Part shown: positions 55,281 through 64,000 of the stretch, in pieces | How positions within the stretch are numbered: the stretch's first letter is position 1 | How the letters are laid out: each line of letters starts with the position of its first letter | DNA from: Pseudomonas viridiflava | Lineage (GTDB): Bacteria; Pseudomonadota; Gammaproteobacteria; Pseudomonadales; Pseudomonadaceae | Assembly: GCF_900580865.1 (NCBI RefSeq) | Contig: NZ_UTBZ01000001.1 | Coordinates: 248,001 to 312,000 of the forward strand | Length of the DNA: 64,000 nt | Reading direction: 5' to 3' | The notes under the pieces: model-generated | Told to the model about the DNA's origin: nothing | Databases searched by the model: none | Seen by the model: only the letters and a program-made list of their open reading frames with translations | Made by a program: the position numbers and the translations under genes

Positions 55281-57596
55281 ATGGCCCTGCATTTCTCAAC
55301 CAAGGCCGGCACCCTGACCAGCCTGCAAGGGCGGCTCGCCTCGGCGCACATTGCGCCGTTGCTGGCGTTCACTGTGGCGGACTGGCAACTGGATCAGCGC
55401 GCCTGCGTTGAGAACATCCAGCGCCGGCTGCCGGTCGCTCCGTGGATCGTGCGCTCCAGTTGCGGGCGCGAGGACAGTGCGCAGGCGTCGTTCGCCGGCG
55501 CCTTCCTGTCGGTGCCGAATGTCGATGAGGCTGGACTGGTCTCGGCGATCGAACAGGTCATCGCCAGTTACGGCGACGTGTACCTGACCGACGAGATTCT
55601 GATTCAGCCAATGCTCGGCAATGTCACGCGCTCCGGCGTGGCCTTCTCTCACGACCCCAATACCTGCGCACCGTATCGCGTGGTGAATTGGTCGGAGGGC
55701 GATGACACCGCCGCAGTCACTGGCGGCATGGGTGGGCGGCTTTGGCAGCAGGCGGCGCACAGTGCAGTGGCAGCGCCCGCGTCGCTCGCACCGGTGGTGG
55801 CCTTGCTCGAGGAATTGCTCAGCCTGTTTGGTGATCGACCGATCGACTGCGAGTTCGCGGTTACCCGCGATGCTGAAGCCGAGACGCTCTGGCTGCTGCA
55901 AGCCCGGCCACTGATTCTGCCGACGGCGCCTGAGTCTGCGGCCACCCAGTTCGCCCGCCTGCAAAGCATTCAGAGCAAAGTCGAACGGGGCATGCGTCCG
56001 CACCCATTTCTGATCGGTCAGCGCACGGTGTACGGCGTGATGCCCGACTGGAACCCGGCCGAGATCATCGGCATCCGGCCCAAACCGCTGGCGCTTTCGC
56101 TGTATCGGGATCTGGTCACTGACTCGATCTGGGCCTACCAGCGCCACAACTATGGCTACCGTAACTTGCGCAGCTTCCCGCTGATGCCGCACTTTTTCGG
56201 TCTGCCGTATATCGACGTGCGCCTGTCGTTCAACTCGTTTATCCCGGCCGATCTTGATGAAGGACTGGCGGGGCGGTTGGTCGATTACTACATCGATCGC
56301 TTGCTGGCGGAACCGACGCTGCACGACAAGGTAGAGTTCGAGATCGTTTTCTCCTGCTACACCCTCGACCTGTCGCAGCAACTGGAGCGGTTGCGCAGTG
56401 CCGGTTTTCTTCAGCATGAACTGGACGCCATCAGCACCAGTCTGCGCAAGCTGACCAACCGCATCGTGCACCCCAAGGACGGTTTGTGGCGCAGCGATGC
56501 CAACAAGCTCGAGGTACTCAACGCTCGTCGCGAAGAGCTGCTGGCCTCCAATGCCGATCCGCTCGAGCGCATCTACTGGCTGCTGGAGGATGCCAAGCGT
56601 TACGGCACCCTGCCCTTCGCCGGCCTGGCCCGCGCCGGGTTTGTTGCCGTGCAGATGCTTCGATCGCTGGTCAACGTCGGCGTGTTTTCGCAGGCGGATT
56701 ACGATGCGTTCATGGCCGGGGTGTCCACGGTCAGCGGGCAGTTGGCCCGGGACCGCGCCACCCTCGACAAAACCACGTTCCTCGCCCGTTACGGGCACTT
56801 ACGTCCGGGCACTTACGACATCCTCTCGCCGCGTTACGACGAGGCGCCGGAGCTGTATTTCGACTGGACGCAAAGCCCCGCCGCGCCTGAACCGCTGCGA
56901 CCGTTTTCCCTGACGCTGCCGCAGATGCGCGAAATCGTCAAACAGCTCGAAGCCCATGGCCTGCAGCCTGATCCGGTGGGGCTGCTGGACTTCCTGCAGA
57001 ACGGCATCGAGCTGCGCGAGCTGGCCAAGTTTCACTTCACGCGCAACCTCTCCGATGCATTGGCGCTGATCGCGCAGGTCGGTGCGCAGTACGGCATTGA
57101 TCGCGAGGATCTGGCCTATTGCGACATCAGTGCCTTCCAGGAGCTGCATGTAGCTGCAGCAGATCCGAAGGAAGTGCTGATGCGCAGCATCGAACAGGGC
57201 AAGGCGCGTTACGCCGAAACGCTGAAGGTGTCGCTGCCGCCGGTGATCACGTGCCCGGAAGATGTCTGGTGTTTCGAGTGGCCGGAAACGGCGCCCAACT
57301 TCATCACGCAAAAACGCGTGACCGCGCCGGTGGTGCTGTGTGATGACCGGGAAAAGCTCGCTGGGGCGATCGTCTGTATTCCCAATGCCGATCCGGGGTT
57401 TGACTGGCTGTTCGCCTACCCGATTGCCGGGCTGATCACCGCGTGGGGCGGCGCCAATTCGCACATGGCGATCCGTGCCGGTGAGCTTGGCTTGCCGGCG
57501 GTCATTGGCGCGGGCGAAGTGCTCTACCGTCGCTGGTCGACGGCGGACTTTCTGCACCTCGATTGTCCGGGGCGCCGAGTGGAGTTGATGTCATGA
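55281..57596 (+). CDS. PEP-synthase/PPDK-like phosphotransferase (Cj1418 type, candidate L-glutamine kinase)
   Basis: A 771-residue protein. The N-terminal ATP-grasp-like half (about 1-215) has IVRSSCGREDSAQASFAGAF, GNVTRSGVAFSHDPN and WLLQARPLIL, as in PPDK/PEP synthase. A helical middle (about 230-650) is unlike PEP synthase. The C-terminal swivelling phosphohistidine domain ends GLITAWGGANSHMAIRAGEL with catalytic His728. There is no PEP/pyruvate TIM barrel, so it is not a PEP synthase. Size and layout match C. jejuni Cj1418, which phosphorylates the amide nitrogen of L-glutamine. Six bases after the methyltransferase; overlaps the next gene by four. Confidence 0.8.
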   Translation: MALHFSTKAGTLTSLQGRLASAHIAPLLAFTVADWQLDQRACVENIQRRLPVAPWIVRSSCGREDSAQASFAGAFLSVPNVDEAGLVSAIEQVIASYGDVYLTDEILIQPMLGNVTRSGVAFSHDPNTCAPYRVVNWSEGDDTAAVTGGMGGRLWQQAAHSAVAAPASLAPVVALLEELLSLFGDRPIDCEFAVTRDAEAETLWLLQARPLILPTAPESAATQFARLQSIQSKVERGMRPHPFLIGQRTVYGVMPDWNPAEIIGIRPKPLALSLYRDLVTDSIWAYQRHNYGYRNLRSFPLMPHFFGLPYIDVRLSFNSFIPADLDEGLAGRLVDYYIDRLLAEPTLHDKVEFEIVFSCYTLDLSQQLERLRSAGFLQHELDAISTSLRKLTNRIVHPKDGLWRSDANKLEVLNARREELLASNADPLERIYWLLEDAKRYGTLPFAGLARAGFVAVQMLRSLVNVGVFSQADYDAFMAGVSTVSGQLARDRATLDKTTFLARYGHLRPGTYDILSPRYDEAPELYFDWTQSPAAPEPLRPFSLTLPQMREIVKQLEAHGLQPDPVGLLDFLQNGIELRELAKFHFTRNLSDALALIAQVGAQYGIDREDLAYCDISAFQELHVAAADPKEVLMRSIEQGKARYAETLKVSLPPVITCPEDVWCFEWPETAPNFITQKRVTAPVVLCDDREKLAGAIVCIPNADPGFDWLFAYPIAGLITAWGGANSHMAIRAGELGLPAVIGAGEVLYRRWSTADFLHLDCPGRRVELMS

Positions 57597-58213
57597 AAGT
57601 GGTCGCGATCAGTCAGCGTGTCGACGCCCACCCTGAGCGCGGCGAAAGCCGTGATGCGCTGGATCAGCGCCTGATCGCGTTTGTGCTGGCGGCGGGCTTT
57701 CTCCCCGTGCCGGCGCCCAACCGTTGGCAATCACCTGATGACCTCGATCGCTGGCTGGCAGCGGTTAACCCGCAAGCCATCGTGCTGTCGGGTGGCAATG
57801 ATATCGGTCAGTGCCCGGCGCGTGACCAGACCGAAAGCAGGCTGCTGGATCACGCACAGGCGCGCCATCTGCCGTTGCTGGGGATTTGCCGGGGTATGCA
57901 GATGCTGGCGCACGGGTTCGGTGTCTCGTTGAAACCGGTCACCGGTCATGTACGCACCCGGCATCAGTTGTCCGGGCAGATCGCCGCCGAGGTCAACAGC
58001 TATCACACCCTTGCCCTCGCCGATTGCCCGCCCGGGTTCGAAGTACTGGCGCGCAGCGAGGACGGCGAAATCGAAGCGATCCGCCACCTGCAACTACCGT
58101 GGCAGGGCTGGATGTGGCACCCGGAGCGCGAGAGCGATTTCGCAGCGCACGACCTTCAGCGTCTGCAGCAACTGTTTGGCGAAGCCAAATCCACTGAAGA
58201 ACTCACGGGATAG
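57593..58213 (+). CDS. Class I glutamine amidotransferase-like hydrolase (Cj1417 type)
   Basis: A 206-residue peptidase C26-like protein: nucleophile Cys99 in LLGICRGMQML, and His176 and Glu178 in WHPERE; triad complete. The oxyanion loop VLSGGND is present. Without a synthase partner it is a free-standing hydrolase, as in C. jejuni Cj1417, which removes glutamate from gamma-glutamyl-CDP-amidate to leave cytidine diphosphoramidate. The start ATG 57593 overlaps the kinase stop (ATGA). Confidence 0.82.
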   Translation: MKVVAISQRVDAHPERGESRDALDQRLIAFVLAAGFLPVPAPNRWQSPDDLDRWLAAVNPQAIVLSGGNDIGQCPARDQTESRLLDHAQARHLPLLGICRGMQMLAHGFGVSLKPVTGHVRTRHQLSGQIAAEVNSYHTLALADCPPGFEVLARSEDGEIEAIRHLQLPWQGWMWHPERESDFAAHDLQRLQQLFGEAKSTEELTG

Positions 58214-58220
58214 ACCTGTT

Positions 58221-58934
58221 GTGAAAGCCATTATTCTGGCTGCCGGACGTGGCAGTCGCATGAAAAGCCTCACCGATGAACGTCCAAAATGTCTGGTCGA
58301 ATTGCGCGGTAAACCCCTGCTGGAATGGCAGCTGGAGTCGTTGCGTGCAGCGGGTATCAGCGACATCGCGGTGGTGACCGGCTACAAGCGTGAGCTGCTG
58401 GCAGAGCGTGGTCTGAGCGAGTTTCACAACCCGCGCTGGGCCGAGACCAACATGGTTTCGTCACTGGCCTGCGCCGAGTCCTGGCTTCAGGGCGAGCCAT
58501 GCATCGTCAGCTATTCGGATATTTTCTACAGCCCTGTGGCCGTACAGTCGTTGATCAACAGCGACGCAACGCTGGCCGTAACCTACGATCCCAATTGGTT
58601 GCAGCTGTGGACCGAGCGCTTCGGCGACCCGTTGCTGGATGCCGAAACCTTTCGCCTGACCGCCACGCACACGCTGGCCGAAATCGGCAACAAGCCGCAA
58701 TCGGTGGACGATGTTCAGGGACAGTACATGGGGCTTTTGCGCTTCACGCCCGAAGGCTGGGCAGAAGTCGTACGGCTGCGCGCCGAACTGTCGCCGCAGC
58801 AACGCGACAGCATGCACATGACCAACACCCTGCAACGCGTTATCGATGCCGGTCGTGTGCCGATTGAAGCTGTCGCCTACACTGGCGAATGGGGAGAGGT
58901 CGACTCCAGTGAAGACCTCTCGGTGTATCAATAA
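58221..58934 (+). CDS. LicC/PntC-like cytidylyltransferase (Cj1416 type)
   Basis: A 237-residue nucleotidyltransferase with signature KAIILAAGRGSRMKSLTDER (residues 2-21), PKCLVEL, the ETNMVSSL loop seen in LicC/PntC phosphocholine and phosphonate cytidylyltransferases, and VSYSDIFY (metal Asp). By context it should couple CTP to phosphoglutamine as does C. jejuni Cj1416. GTG start 58221, 7 bases after the amidotransferase stop. Last gene of the operon. Confidence 0.82.
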   Translation: MKAIILAAGRGSRMKSLTDERPKCLVELRGKPLLEWQLESLRAAGISDIAVVTGYKRELLAERGLSEFHNPRWAETNMVSSLACAESWLQGEPCIVSYSDIFYSPVAVQSLINSDATLAVTYDPNWLQLWTERFGDPLLDAETFRLTATHTLAEIGNKPQSVDDVQGQYMGLLRFTPEGWAEVVRLRAELSPQQRDSMHMTNTLQRVIDAGRVPIEAVAYTGEWGEVDSSEDLSVYQ

Positions 58935-58946
58935 GGCACCGGCGCC

Positions 58947-60923
58947 TTAACGGAACCGGTCAACCTCCTGACGCAGTTCGGCCGCCAGGCTTTCCAGTTC
59001 CTTGGCGGTCACGGCCAGATTCGACACCACTTCGCGCTGCTCACTGTTGGCCATTGCAATGCTTTGCAGGTTGCTGCTCAGCAAGGTCGCGGTGCTGCTC
59101 TGCTCCTGAGTCGCCGTGGTAATCGCGGCAAACTGCTGACCCGCCGAACGGCTCTGCTCATCGATGCGCGCCAGCGCCGAGGCGACATTGGCGTTACGCG
59201 ACAGACCTTCCTGCATCAGCACATTGCCCTGTTCCATGGTGCTGATCGCGTTGCCGGTTTCCTGCTGGATGCTGTGGATCATGCTGGAAATTTCATCAGT
59301 CGCCTGACGAGTGCGCGAGGCCAGACTGCGCACTTCATCCGCTACCACGGCAAAGCCGCGACCTTGTTCGCCGGCACGGGCGGCTTCAATAGCGGCGTTG
59401 AGCGCCAGCAAGTTGGTTTGCTCGGCAATCGAAGTAATCACGCCAACGATGCCGCCAATTTCCTGGGAACGCTGACCGAGGGTGTTGATCACAGTCGCGG
59501 TGCTGTTCAGAGCACCAGCGATTTGCTCAAGCGAGGACGACGCTTCTTCCATCGAGCTGCGGCCAATCTGGGTTTGCTGAGCATTTTCCTGGGCCAGACG
59601 CTGGGTCGCGCCCATGTTGTCGGCGATGTTCAACGAAGTGGCGCTGAACTCTTCCACCGCACCGGCCATGCTGGTGATTTCGCCGGACTGTTGCTCCATG
59701 CCCTCATAGGCACCGCCGGACAAACCAGACAACGCCTGCGCGCGGCTATTAACCTCTTGCGAGGCGCGACGGATGTGCTCAACCATGGTCGATAAAGCCT
59801 GACTCATCTGGTTGAACGCGCGCGACAACTGGCCGATCTCGTCATTGCTCGACACGTTCAGGCGCACGCTCAGATCACCGGCGCCCAAGGCTTCAGCCTG
59901 ACGTACCAGATCGCTCAGTGGCGCCAGTTTGCTGCGCAGCAGCCAGACCACCGAACCGACCGCCAGCAGCATTGCCAGCAAGCTGCCAATGGCCAGTTGC
60001 GTACCGACGCTCCAGGTCACCGCGCGGATCTCGGCTTTCGGCATGCTCGCCACGACCGACCATGGCCCGCCGTCGAAAGGCACGGCAACGCTGTAGAAAT
60101 CCTCGGATTTGTCGTTCCAGAACTGCCCCTTGCCCGGCGATTTGGCCAAACCATTGATCACGGCAATGGCCTGATCCGCGGCCTGCACGCCTGCCGGCGC
60201 GACCAGCCATTTGTTCTGTTCATCAAGCAGCGCCAGCGAACCGGTCTGGCCGATACGGAAGCGCTTGAGGTTGTCGAACTGGGCGTTCTGCGCGTCGGTG
60301 TAATCGAAACCAACGAACAGCACCGCAATCACCTTGCCGCTGCCATCGCGCACCGGGGTGTATTGGGTCATGTAGGAGCGCTCGAACAACAAGGCGCGAC
60401 CGACGTAGCTTTGTCCTGCCATCAGCTTCGCGTAGGCCGGGTGCGCGTGGTCGAGCAAGGTGCCGATGGCACGCGTGCCGTCCTGTTTGGTCAGCGAGGT
60501 GCTGACGCGCACGAAGTCTTCGCCGCTGCGCACGAACAGGGTGGCGACGCCGGCAGTCATCTGCTTGAACTCGTCGACTTCCTTGAAGTTGTTGTTCAGC
60601 ACTTCGCTGCCCAGGTGCAAGCCCGGGGTCTGGGTGCCTGCCACTGTCACCGGTTCACTCGGGTGAATGCTCAGGCCGGCGCTGAAGCGCTTCTCGAACA
60701 ACCCGCTAAGGCGCTGGGTACTTTCACGCAGCGTGCCGTGAAAGGTGCTCAGTTGGTCGGCCAACAGCCGCGCCTCACTGGCCAGATGCTCTTCACGGGT
60801 GGCGAGGTTGGCCGAATCCAGCGAACGCAGGGCGAACACCGTACTGCCACTGATAACTATCGCCAGTATCACGGCGAGGGCGAGGCCTAACTGTGAGGCG
60901 ATCCGAGCGCGAGGTTGAGACAT
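58947..60923 (-). CDS. Methyl-accepting chemotaxis protein with Cache-type sensor
   Basis: A 658-residue chemoreceptor: N-terminal membrane helix (about 10-32), periplasmic Cache-like domain ([35 protein letters not shown]), a second membrane helix (about 322-345), HAMP and a signalling domain with hairpin tip [23 protein letters not shown] 60923 follows AGGAG by 5 bases; a longer frame to 61022 has none. Ligand unknown. Tail to tail with the operon at 58934 (12 bases). Confidence 0.92.
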   Translation of the reverse strand: MSQPRARIASQLGLALAVILAIVISGSTVFALRSLDSANLATREEHLASEARLLADQLSTFHGTLRESTQRLSGLFEKRFSAGLSIHPSEPVTVAGTQTPGLHLGSEVLNNNFKEVDEFKQMTAGVATLFVRSGEDFVRVSTSLTKQDGTRAIGTLLDHAHPAYAKLMAGQSYVGRALLFERSYMTQYTPVRDGSGKVIAVLFVGFDYTDAQNAQFDNLKRFRIGQTGSLALLDEQNKWLVAPAGVQAADQAIAVINGLAKSPGKGQFWNDKSEDFYSVAVPFDGGPWSVVASMPKAEIRAVTWSVGTQLAIGSLLAMLLAVGSVVWLLRSKLAPLSDLVRQAEALGAGDLSVRLNVSSNDEIGQLSRAFNQMSQALSTMVEHIRRASQEVNSRAQALSGLSGGAYEGMEQQSGEITSMAGAVEEFSATSLNIADNMGATQRLAQENAQQTQIGRSSMEEASSSLEQIAGALNSTATVINTLGQRSQEIGGIVGVITSIAEQTNLLALNAAIEAARAGEQGRGFAVVADEVRSLASRTRQATDEISSMIHSIQQETGNAISTMEQGNVLMQEGLSRNANVASALARIDEQSRSAGQQFAAITTATQEQSSTATLLSSNLQSIAMANSEQREVVSNLAVTAKELESLAAELRQEVDRFR

Positions 60924-61027
60924 GACAGCTCCTGGCCGAACTTTCCGATCCTCCTTGATCGCAGCTCGGATAATTTTTAATAGTGGGGGTGAATCGTGGA
61001 TACCGGCACGACGGTTCCACATGCACG

Positions 61028-61050
61028 TATTCGGCGGTAAAGCCGAATAC
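61028..61050. other. Perfect inverted repeat ATTCGGC/GCCGAAT
   Basis: ATTCGGC-GGTAAA-GCCGAAT hairpin between the LysR stop and the MCP start. No T run follows on either strand, so it is not a standard terminator. It could be a structure in the MCP leader. Confidence 0.4.
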
Positions 61051-61105
61051 TTGAGCGAGCAGCAGGGTTATGGCACAAGGCCGGCATTGTGGCGGCTCGA
61101 ACGTT

Positions 61106-62026
61106 TCAGCTCAAGCGTGTTACATCCGGAAGTTCCATGGCGCGGACTTCGCCTTGCAGAAAGTCGCTGAGGCGGCGCAAACGTTCACCTCCCGGGCGGG
61201 TTTTTGGCCACACCAGGTAATAATTCAGTCCGCTGGCGACGGCGGTCGGCCACGGCAGGCTCAGCCGTCCTTGCGCGACATCTTCGGCGACCATCAACAG
61301 ATCGCCCATCGATACCCCATAACCGCGCGCCGCCGCGATCATGCCCAGTTCGAGGGTATCGAACACCTGTCCACCCTTTAGCGACACCTGATCGGACAGC
61401 CCCATGCATTCCAGCCAACTGCGCCAGTCGCGGCGATCCGGGGTCGGATGCAGCAACTCGGCGCTGGCCAGCCGTGCCACGTCCCACGGCTGATCGTTCA
61501 GCAGATTCGCGGCGCCGACCGGAATCAGCTCCTCGGGAAACAACAGACTCGCTTCCCAGTCCGGCGGAAAATGGCCGTCACTCAATAGCACCGCGCAGTC
61601 GAAAGGTTCATCGTTGAAGTCCACTGAATCGACGTCCATCCACGCGCTGGTCAGTTGCACTTCATTGCCTGGCTGTAAATGGCGGAAGCGACTCAATCGC
61701 GCCAGCAGCCAGCGCATGGTCAGGGTCGACGGGGCTTTCATGCGCAGAATGTCGTCTTCGGCGCGCAAGGTATTGCAGGCTCGCTCCAGCGCCGTGAAGC
61801 CCTCGCGAATACCCGGCAACAACAAACGGGCCGACTCGGTGAGCTGCAAGTGACGACCGCTGCGGTGAAACAGCTTGCAGGCAAAGTGATCTTCGAGCGT
61901 ACGAATATGCCGGCTCACCGCACTCTGAGTAATCGACAATTCCTCCGCCGCACGCGTGAACGAGCTGTGTCGCGCTGCGGCTTCGAATGCGCGCAGGGCA
62001 TACAACGGAGGAAGTCGACGGGACAT
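61106..62026 (-). CDS. LysR-family transcriptional regulator (GcvA-like)
   Basis: A 306-residue regulator with N-terminal HTH (PLYALRAFEAAARHSSFTRA, SITQSAVSRHIRTLE) and a C-terminal co-inducer domain. MSRRLPPLYALRAFE is the family start and AGGAG precedes it. In P. aeruginosa a LysR gene lies at this place next to a MATE gene; the target is unknown. Divergent from MATE. Confidence 0.9.
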   Translation of the reverse strand: MSRRLPPLYALRAFEAAARHSSFTRAAEELSITQSAVSRHIRTLEDHFACKLFHRSGRHLQLTESARLLLPGIREGFTALERACNTLRAEDDILRMKAPSTLTMRWLLARLSRFRHLQPGNEVQLTSAWMDVDSVDFNDEPFDCAVLLSDGHFPPDWEASLLFPEELIPVGAANLLNDQPWDVARLASAELLHPTPDRRDWRSWLECMGLSDQVSLKGGQVFDTLELGMIAAARGYGVSMGDLLMVAEDVAQGRLSLPWPTAVASGLNYYLVWPKTRPGGERLRRLSDFLQGEVRAMELPDVTRLS

Positions 62027-62179
62027 GTACAAGGCTCCTGCAGCGGGATCCAGCGAAATGGACAATTTCAACCAAGGATGAGTTTTACTCATGCTATCCA
62101 TCCTTTTTATCCCTTTGTGCTACGCCTGCCAAGCGCCGAGAATCGACGGTCTCCTGTTCCCTCTGAGAATCGAGTGGTG

Positions 62180-63580
62180 ATGACCATGCAGCATCCTGTG
62201 CGTACCGAACTCTGGGCCATCCTGCGGCTGGCAGGGCCGCTGATTGCTTCACAGTTGGCGCACATGTTGATGGTGCTGACCGACACCCTGATGATGGCGC
62301 GCCTGAGTCCCGAAGCGCTGGCCGGTGGCGGACTGGGGGCGGCGACCTATTCGTTCGTATCGATTTTCTGCATTGGCGTGATTGCGGCCGTTGGCACGCT
62401 GGTGGCGATTCGCAAGGGTGCCGGCGACATCATCGGCGCTGCACGGCTGACTCAGGCCGGGTTGTGGCTGGCGTGGCTCATGGCGCTGGGCGCCGGCTTA
62501 TTGCTGTGGAACCTGAAACCGGTGTTGCTGCTGTTCGGCCAGACCGAAACCAACGTCAACGCCGCCGGGCAATTCCTCATCGCCCTGCCCTTCGCCCTGC
62601 CCGGCTATTTGAGCTTTATGGCCCTGCGCGGTTTCACCAGTGCCATTGGCCGGGCGACGCCGGTGATGGTCATCAGCCTCGCCGGCACGGTGGCCAACTT
62701 CCTGCTCAATTACGCGTTCATTACCGGCATGTTGGGTCTGCCAAAAATGGGCCTGACGGGGATCGGCCTGGTCACGGCAATTGTTGCCAACTGCATGGCG
62801 TTGGCGCTGGCTTGGCACATCCGCCGGCATCCGGCCTATGACGCTTACCCTTTGCGTGCGGGCCTGTCTCGGCCGAATCGGCAGTACCTGAAAGAGCTGT
62901 GGCGCCTCGGCCTGCCAATCGGCGGCACGTATGCGGTAGAGGTCGGTTTGTTCGCCTTCGCGGCGCTGTGCATGGGCACCATGGGCAGCACGCAACTGGG
63001 CGCGCACCAGATCGCCCTGCAAATCGTCTCGGTGGCGTTCATGGTGCCGGCGGGGATGTCGTACGCAATCACCATGCGTGTCGGTCAGCATTACGGTGCC
63101 GGGCAATTGAGCGATGCGCGGATGTCCGGGCGGGTCGGGATCGTCTTTGGCGCGGTGGTGATGCTGGGTTTCGCCATGGTGTTCTGGCTGTTGCCGAACC
63201 AGTTGGTCGGGTTGTTCCTCGATCACAATGATCCGGCGTTTGCCGAGGTGATTCGTTTGGCGGTGAGCCTGCTGGCAGTGGCGGCGTGGTTCGAGTTGTT
63301 CGATGGCACACAGACGATTGCCATGGGCTGCATCCGTGGGCTCAAGGATGCGAAAACCACGTTTCTGGTCGGGCTCGGCTGCTATTGGCTGATCGGCGCG
63401 CCGGCAGCGTGGTGGATGGCGTTCCACTTGAACTGGGGGCCGACGGGCGTCTGGTGGGGATTGGCGCTGGGGTTGGCGTGTGCGGCGGTGAGTTTGACGC
63501 TGGCGTTCGAATGGAAGATGAAGCGGATGATTCGGCTGGAGCCGCAATCTCAGGGCTTCAACATCCCTCAACCTGAATGA
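62180..63580 (+). CDS. MATE-family efflux transporter (NorM type)
   Basis: A 466-residue inner-membrane protein with about 12 helices in two homologous halves (RLAGPLIASQLAHMLMVLTDTLMMAR; LKELWRLGLPIGGTYAVEVG). Exports cationic drugs with Na+ or H+. Start MTMQHP at 62180 or MQHP at 62186; no clear Shine-Dalgarno decides. The LysR may control it. Confidence 0.9.
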   Translation: MTMQHPVRTELWAILRLAGPLIASQLAHMLMVLTDTLMMARLSPEALAGGGLGAATYSFVSIFCIGVIAAVGTLVAIRKGAGDIIGAARLTQAGLWLAWLMALGAGLLLWNLKPVLLLFGQTETNVNAAGQFLIALPFALPGYLSFMALRGFTSAIGRATPVMVISLAGTVANFLLNYAFITGMLGLPKMGLTGIGLVTAIVANCMALALAWHIRRHPAYDAYPLRAGLSRPNRQYLKELWRLGLPIGGTYAVEVGLFAFAALCMGTMGSTQLGAHQIALQIVSVAFMVPAGMSYAITMRVGQHYGAGQLSDARMSGRVGIVFGAVVMLGFAMVFWLLPNQLVGLFLDHNDPAFAEVIRLAVSLLAVAAWFELFDGTQTIAMGCIRGLKDAKTTFLVGLGCYWLIGAPAAWWMAFHLNWGPTGVWWGLALGLACAAVSLTLAFEWKMKRMIRLEPQSQGFNIPQPE

Positions 63581-63588
63581 AGTTCCCC

Positions 63589-63693
63589 TTGTGGGAGCGA
63601 GCCTGCTCCGGGCGGCGTTCCGACGAATGCGATCGGCCAGTCAAATCATCTTTGCCTGACACACCGCTTTCGCGAGCAGGCTCGCTCCCACAG
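63589..63693. repeat. REP pair, one arm hybrid
   Basis: The right arm (63667-63693) is a normal REP unit. The left arm begins TGTGGGAGCGAGCCTGCTC but continues CGGGCGGCGTTCCGACGA, a string also found at the end of the 7.9-8.07 kb repeat, in place of GCGAA. Confidence 0.78.
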
Positions 63694-63721
63694 GGGCTCA
63701 TGCCTGACCCGGAGATTGTGT

Positions 63722-64000
63722 TTAGCTGACGATTTCTAGTGCTGGCTGTTGGCTTGAGCCGTAGGTGAGATATTCAACCAGTTCCGCCAACGGCAAAGGC
63801 CGGCTGATCAGATACCCCTGCACCTGATCGCAGCCAAACCCGCGCAGCAGTTCCAGTTGCTCCGGTGTCTCGACCCCTTCGGCGACCACTTCCAGATGCA
63901 GGTTGTGCGCAAGATTGATCATCGCGTGCACCAGTTTGCGGTTTTCTTCACGCTGTTCCATGCCCCCGACAAAGCTCTTGTCGATCTTCAGCAAAGTGAT
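63722..64000 (-). CDS. EAL-domain protein, C-terminal part (truncated by window)
   Basis: The last 93 residues of a cyclic-di-GMP phosphodiesterase domain: LKIDKSFVGGMEQ, then LEVVAEGVETPEQLELLR, with the conserved catalytic Glu in EGVET, and QGYLISRPLPLAEL. The N-terminus, EAL triplet included, lies outside. The place next to the MATE gene matches an EAL protein in P. aeruginosa. Confidence 0.92.
   Translation of the reverse strand: MTLLKIDKSFVGGMEQREENRKLVHAMINLAHNLHLEVVAEGVETPEQLELLRGFGCDQVQGYLISRPLPLAELVEYLTYGSSQQPALEIVS

Noticed and set aside
55281..57596. Phosphoenolpyruvate synthase or rifampin phosphotransferase
   Set aside because: The PEP/pyruvate TIM barrel is missing, and the neighbours match the glutamine kinase set rather than an antibiotic-resistance context.

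Overview
The window is a stretch of a Pseudomonas chromosome, most likely of the P. fluorescens group. The order rho-trxA, ppx/ppk-hemB, dedA-elbB, algP-algQ-dsbB, hemC-D-X-Y, algR/argH, cyaA-rnk-cyaY-lptM-lysA-dapF-xerC, sutA, glnK-amtB and comM is the conserved Pseudomonas backbone as I recall it. GC content looks near 60%, and the gaps carry REP pairs built around GTGGGAGCGAGCCTGCTCGCGA, which are typical of fluorescent pseudomonads. I see no tRNA, rRNA, CRISPR array, insertion sequence or intact prophage.

Layout. 0-2.3 kb: start of ubiD, rho, trxA. 2.3-6.1 kb: a GntR/FCD regulator divergent from a four-gene polar amino-acid ABC importer. 6.3-11.5 kb: polyphosphate genes ppx and ppk facing each other, with hemB upstream of ppk and a candidate Pho box before hemB. 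11.5-15.8 kb: DedA protein, ElbB, a YaiI/DUF188 protein and a cytochrome c-FTR1 iron permease fusion. 16-20.8 kb: a five-gene envelope operon with two tandem COG3014 lipoproteins, a YcfL-like lipoprotein, an LpoB-like lipoprotein and a secreted CsgG/LpoB-like protein. 20.9-28 kb: LysE exporter, MscS channel, ABC-F ATPase, AlgP, FKBP isomerase, AlgQ/Rsd, DsbB. 28-35 kb: hem operon, algR and argH. Between algR and argH only a C-terminal remnant of the sensor kinase gene algZ/fimS remains. 35-49.5 kb: GST, small proteins, cyaA, rnk, cyaY, the lysA-dapF-xerC cluster, sutA, yjbQ, amtB-glnK and ubiK.

Two accessory systems stand out. First, the gap between ubiK and comM (49.6-50.25 kb) looks like an undescribed type I toxin-antitoxin locus. 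A 33-residue basic/hydrophobic peptide ORF on the minus strand has a perfect Shine-Dalgarno caught in a hairpin. A divergent candidate small RNA on the plus strand has promoter and terminator, and over 21 nt it is fully complementary (one G-U pair) to the leader of the peptide mRNA.

Second, 52.7-58.9 kb between comM and a LysR gene holds a six-gene operon that matches, enzyme for enzyme and largely in order, the Campylobacter jejuni capsule O-methyl phosphoramidate pathway (Cj1415-Cj1420). It has an APS-kinase-like enzyme, a methyltransferase, a PEP-synthase-like glutamine kinase, a class I glutamine amidotransferase and a LicC-like cytidylyltransferase, led by a CDP-glycerol glycerophosphotransferase-like protein. 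I infer that it makes a CDP-activated phosphoramidate that decorates a surface glycan.

The right end holds an MCP chemoreceptor, a LysR regulator, a MATE exporter and the C-terminal part of an EAL-domain protein cut by the window edge. Family assignments rest on motifs and remembered family features; no database search was run.
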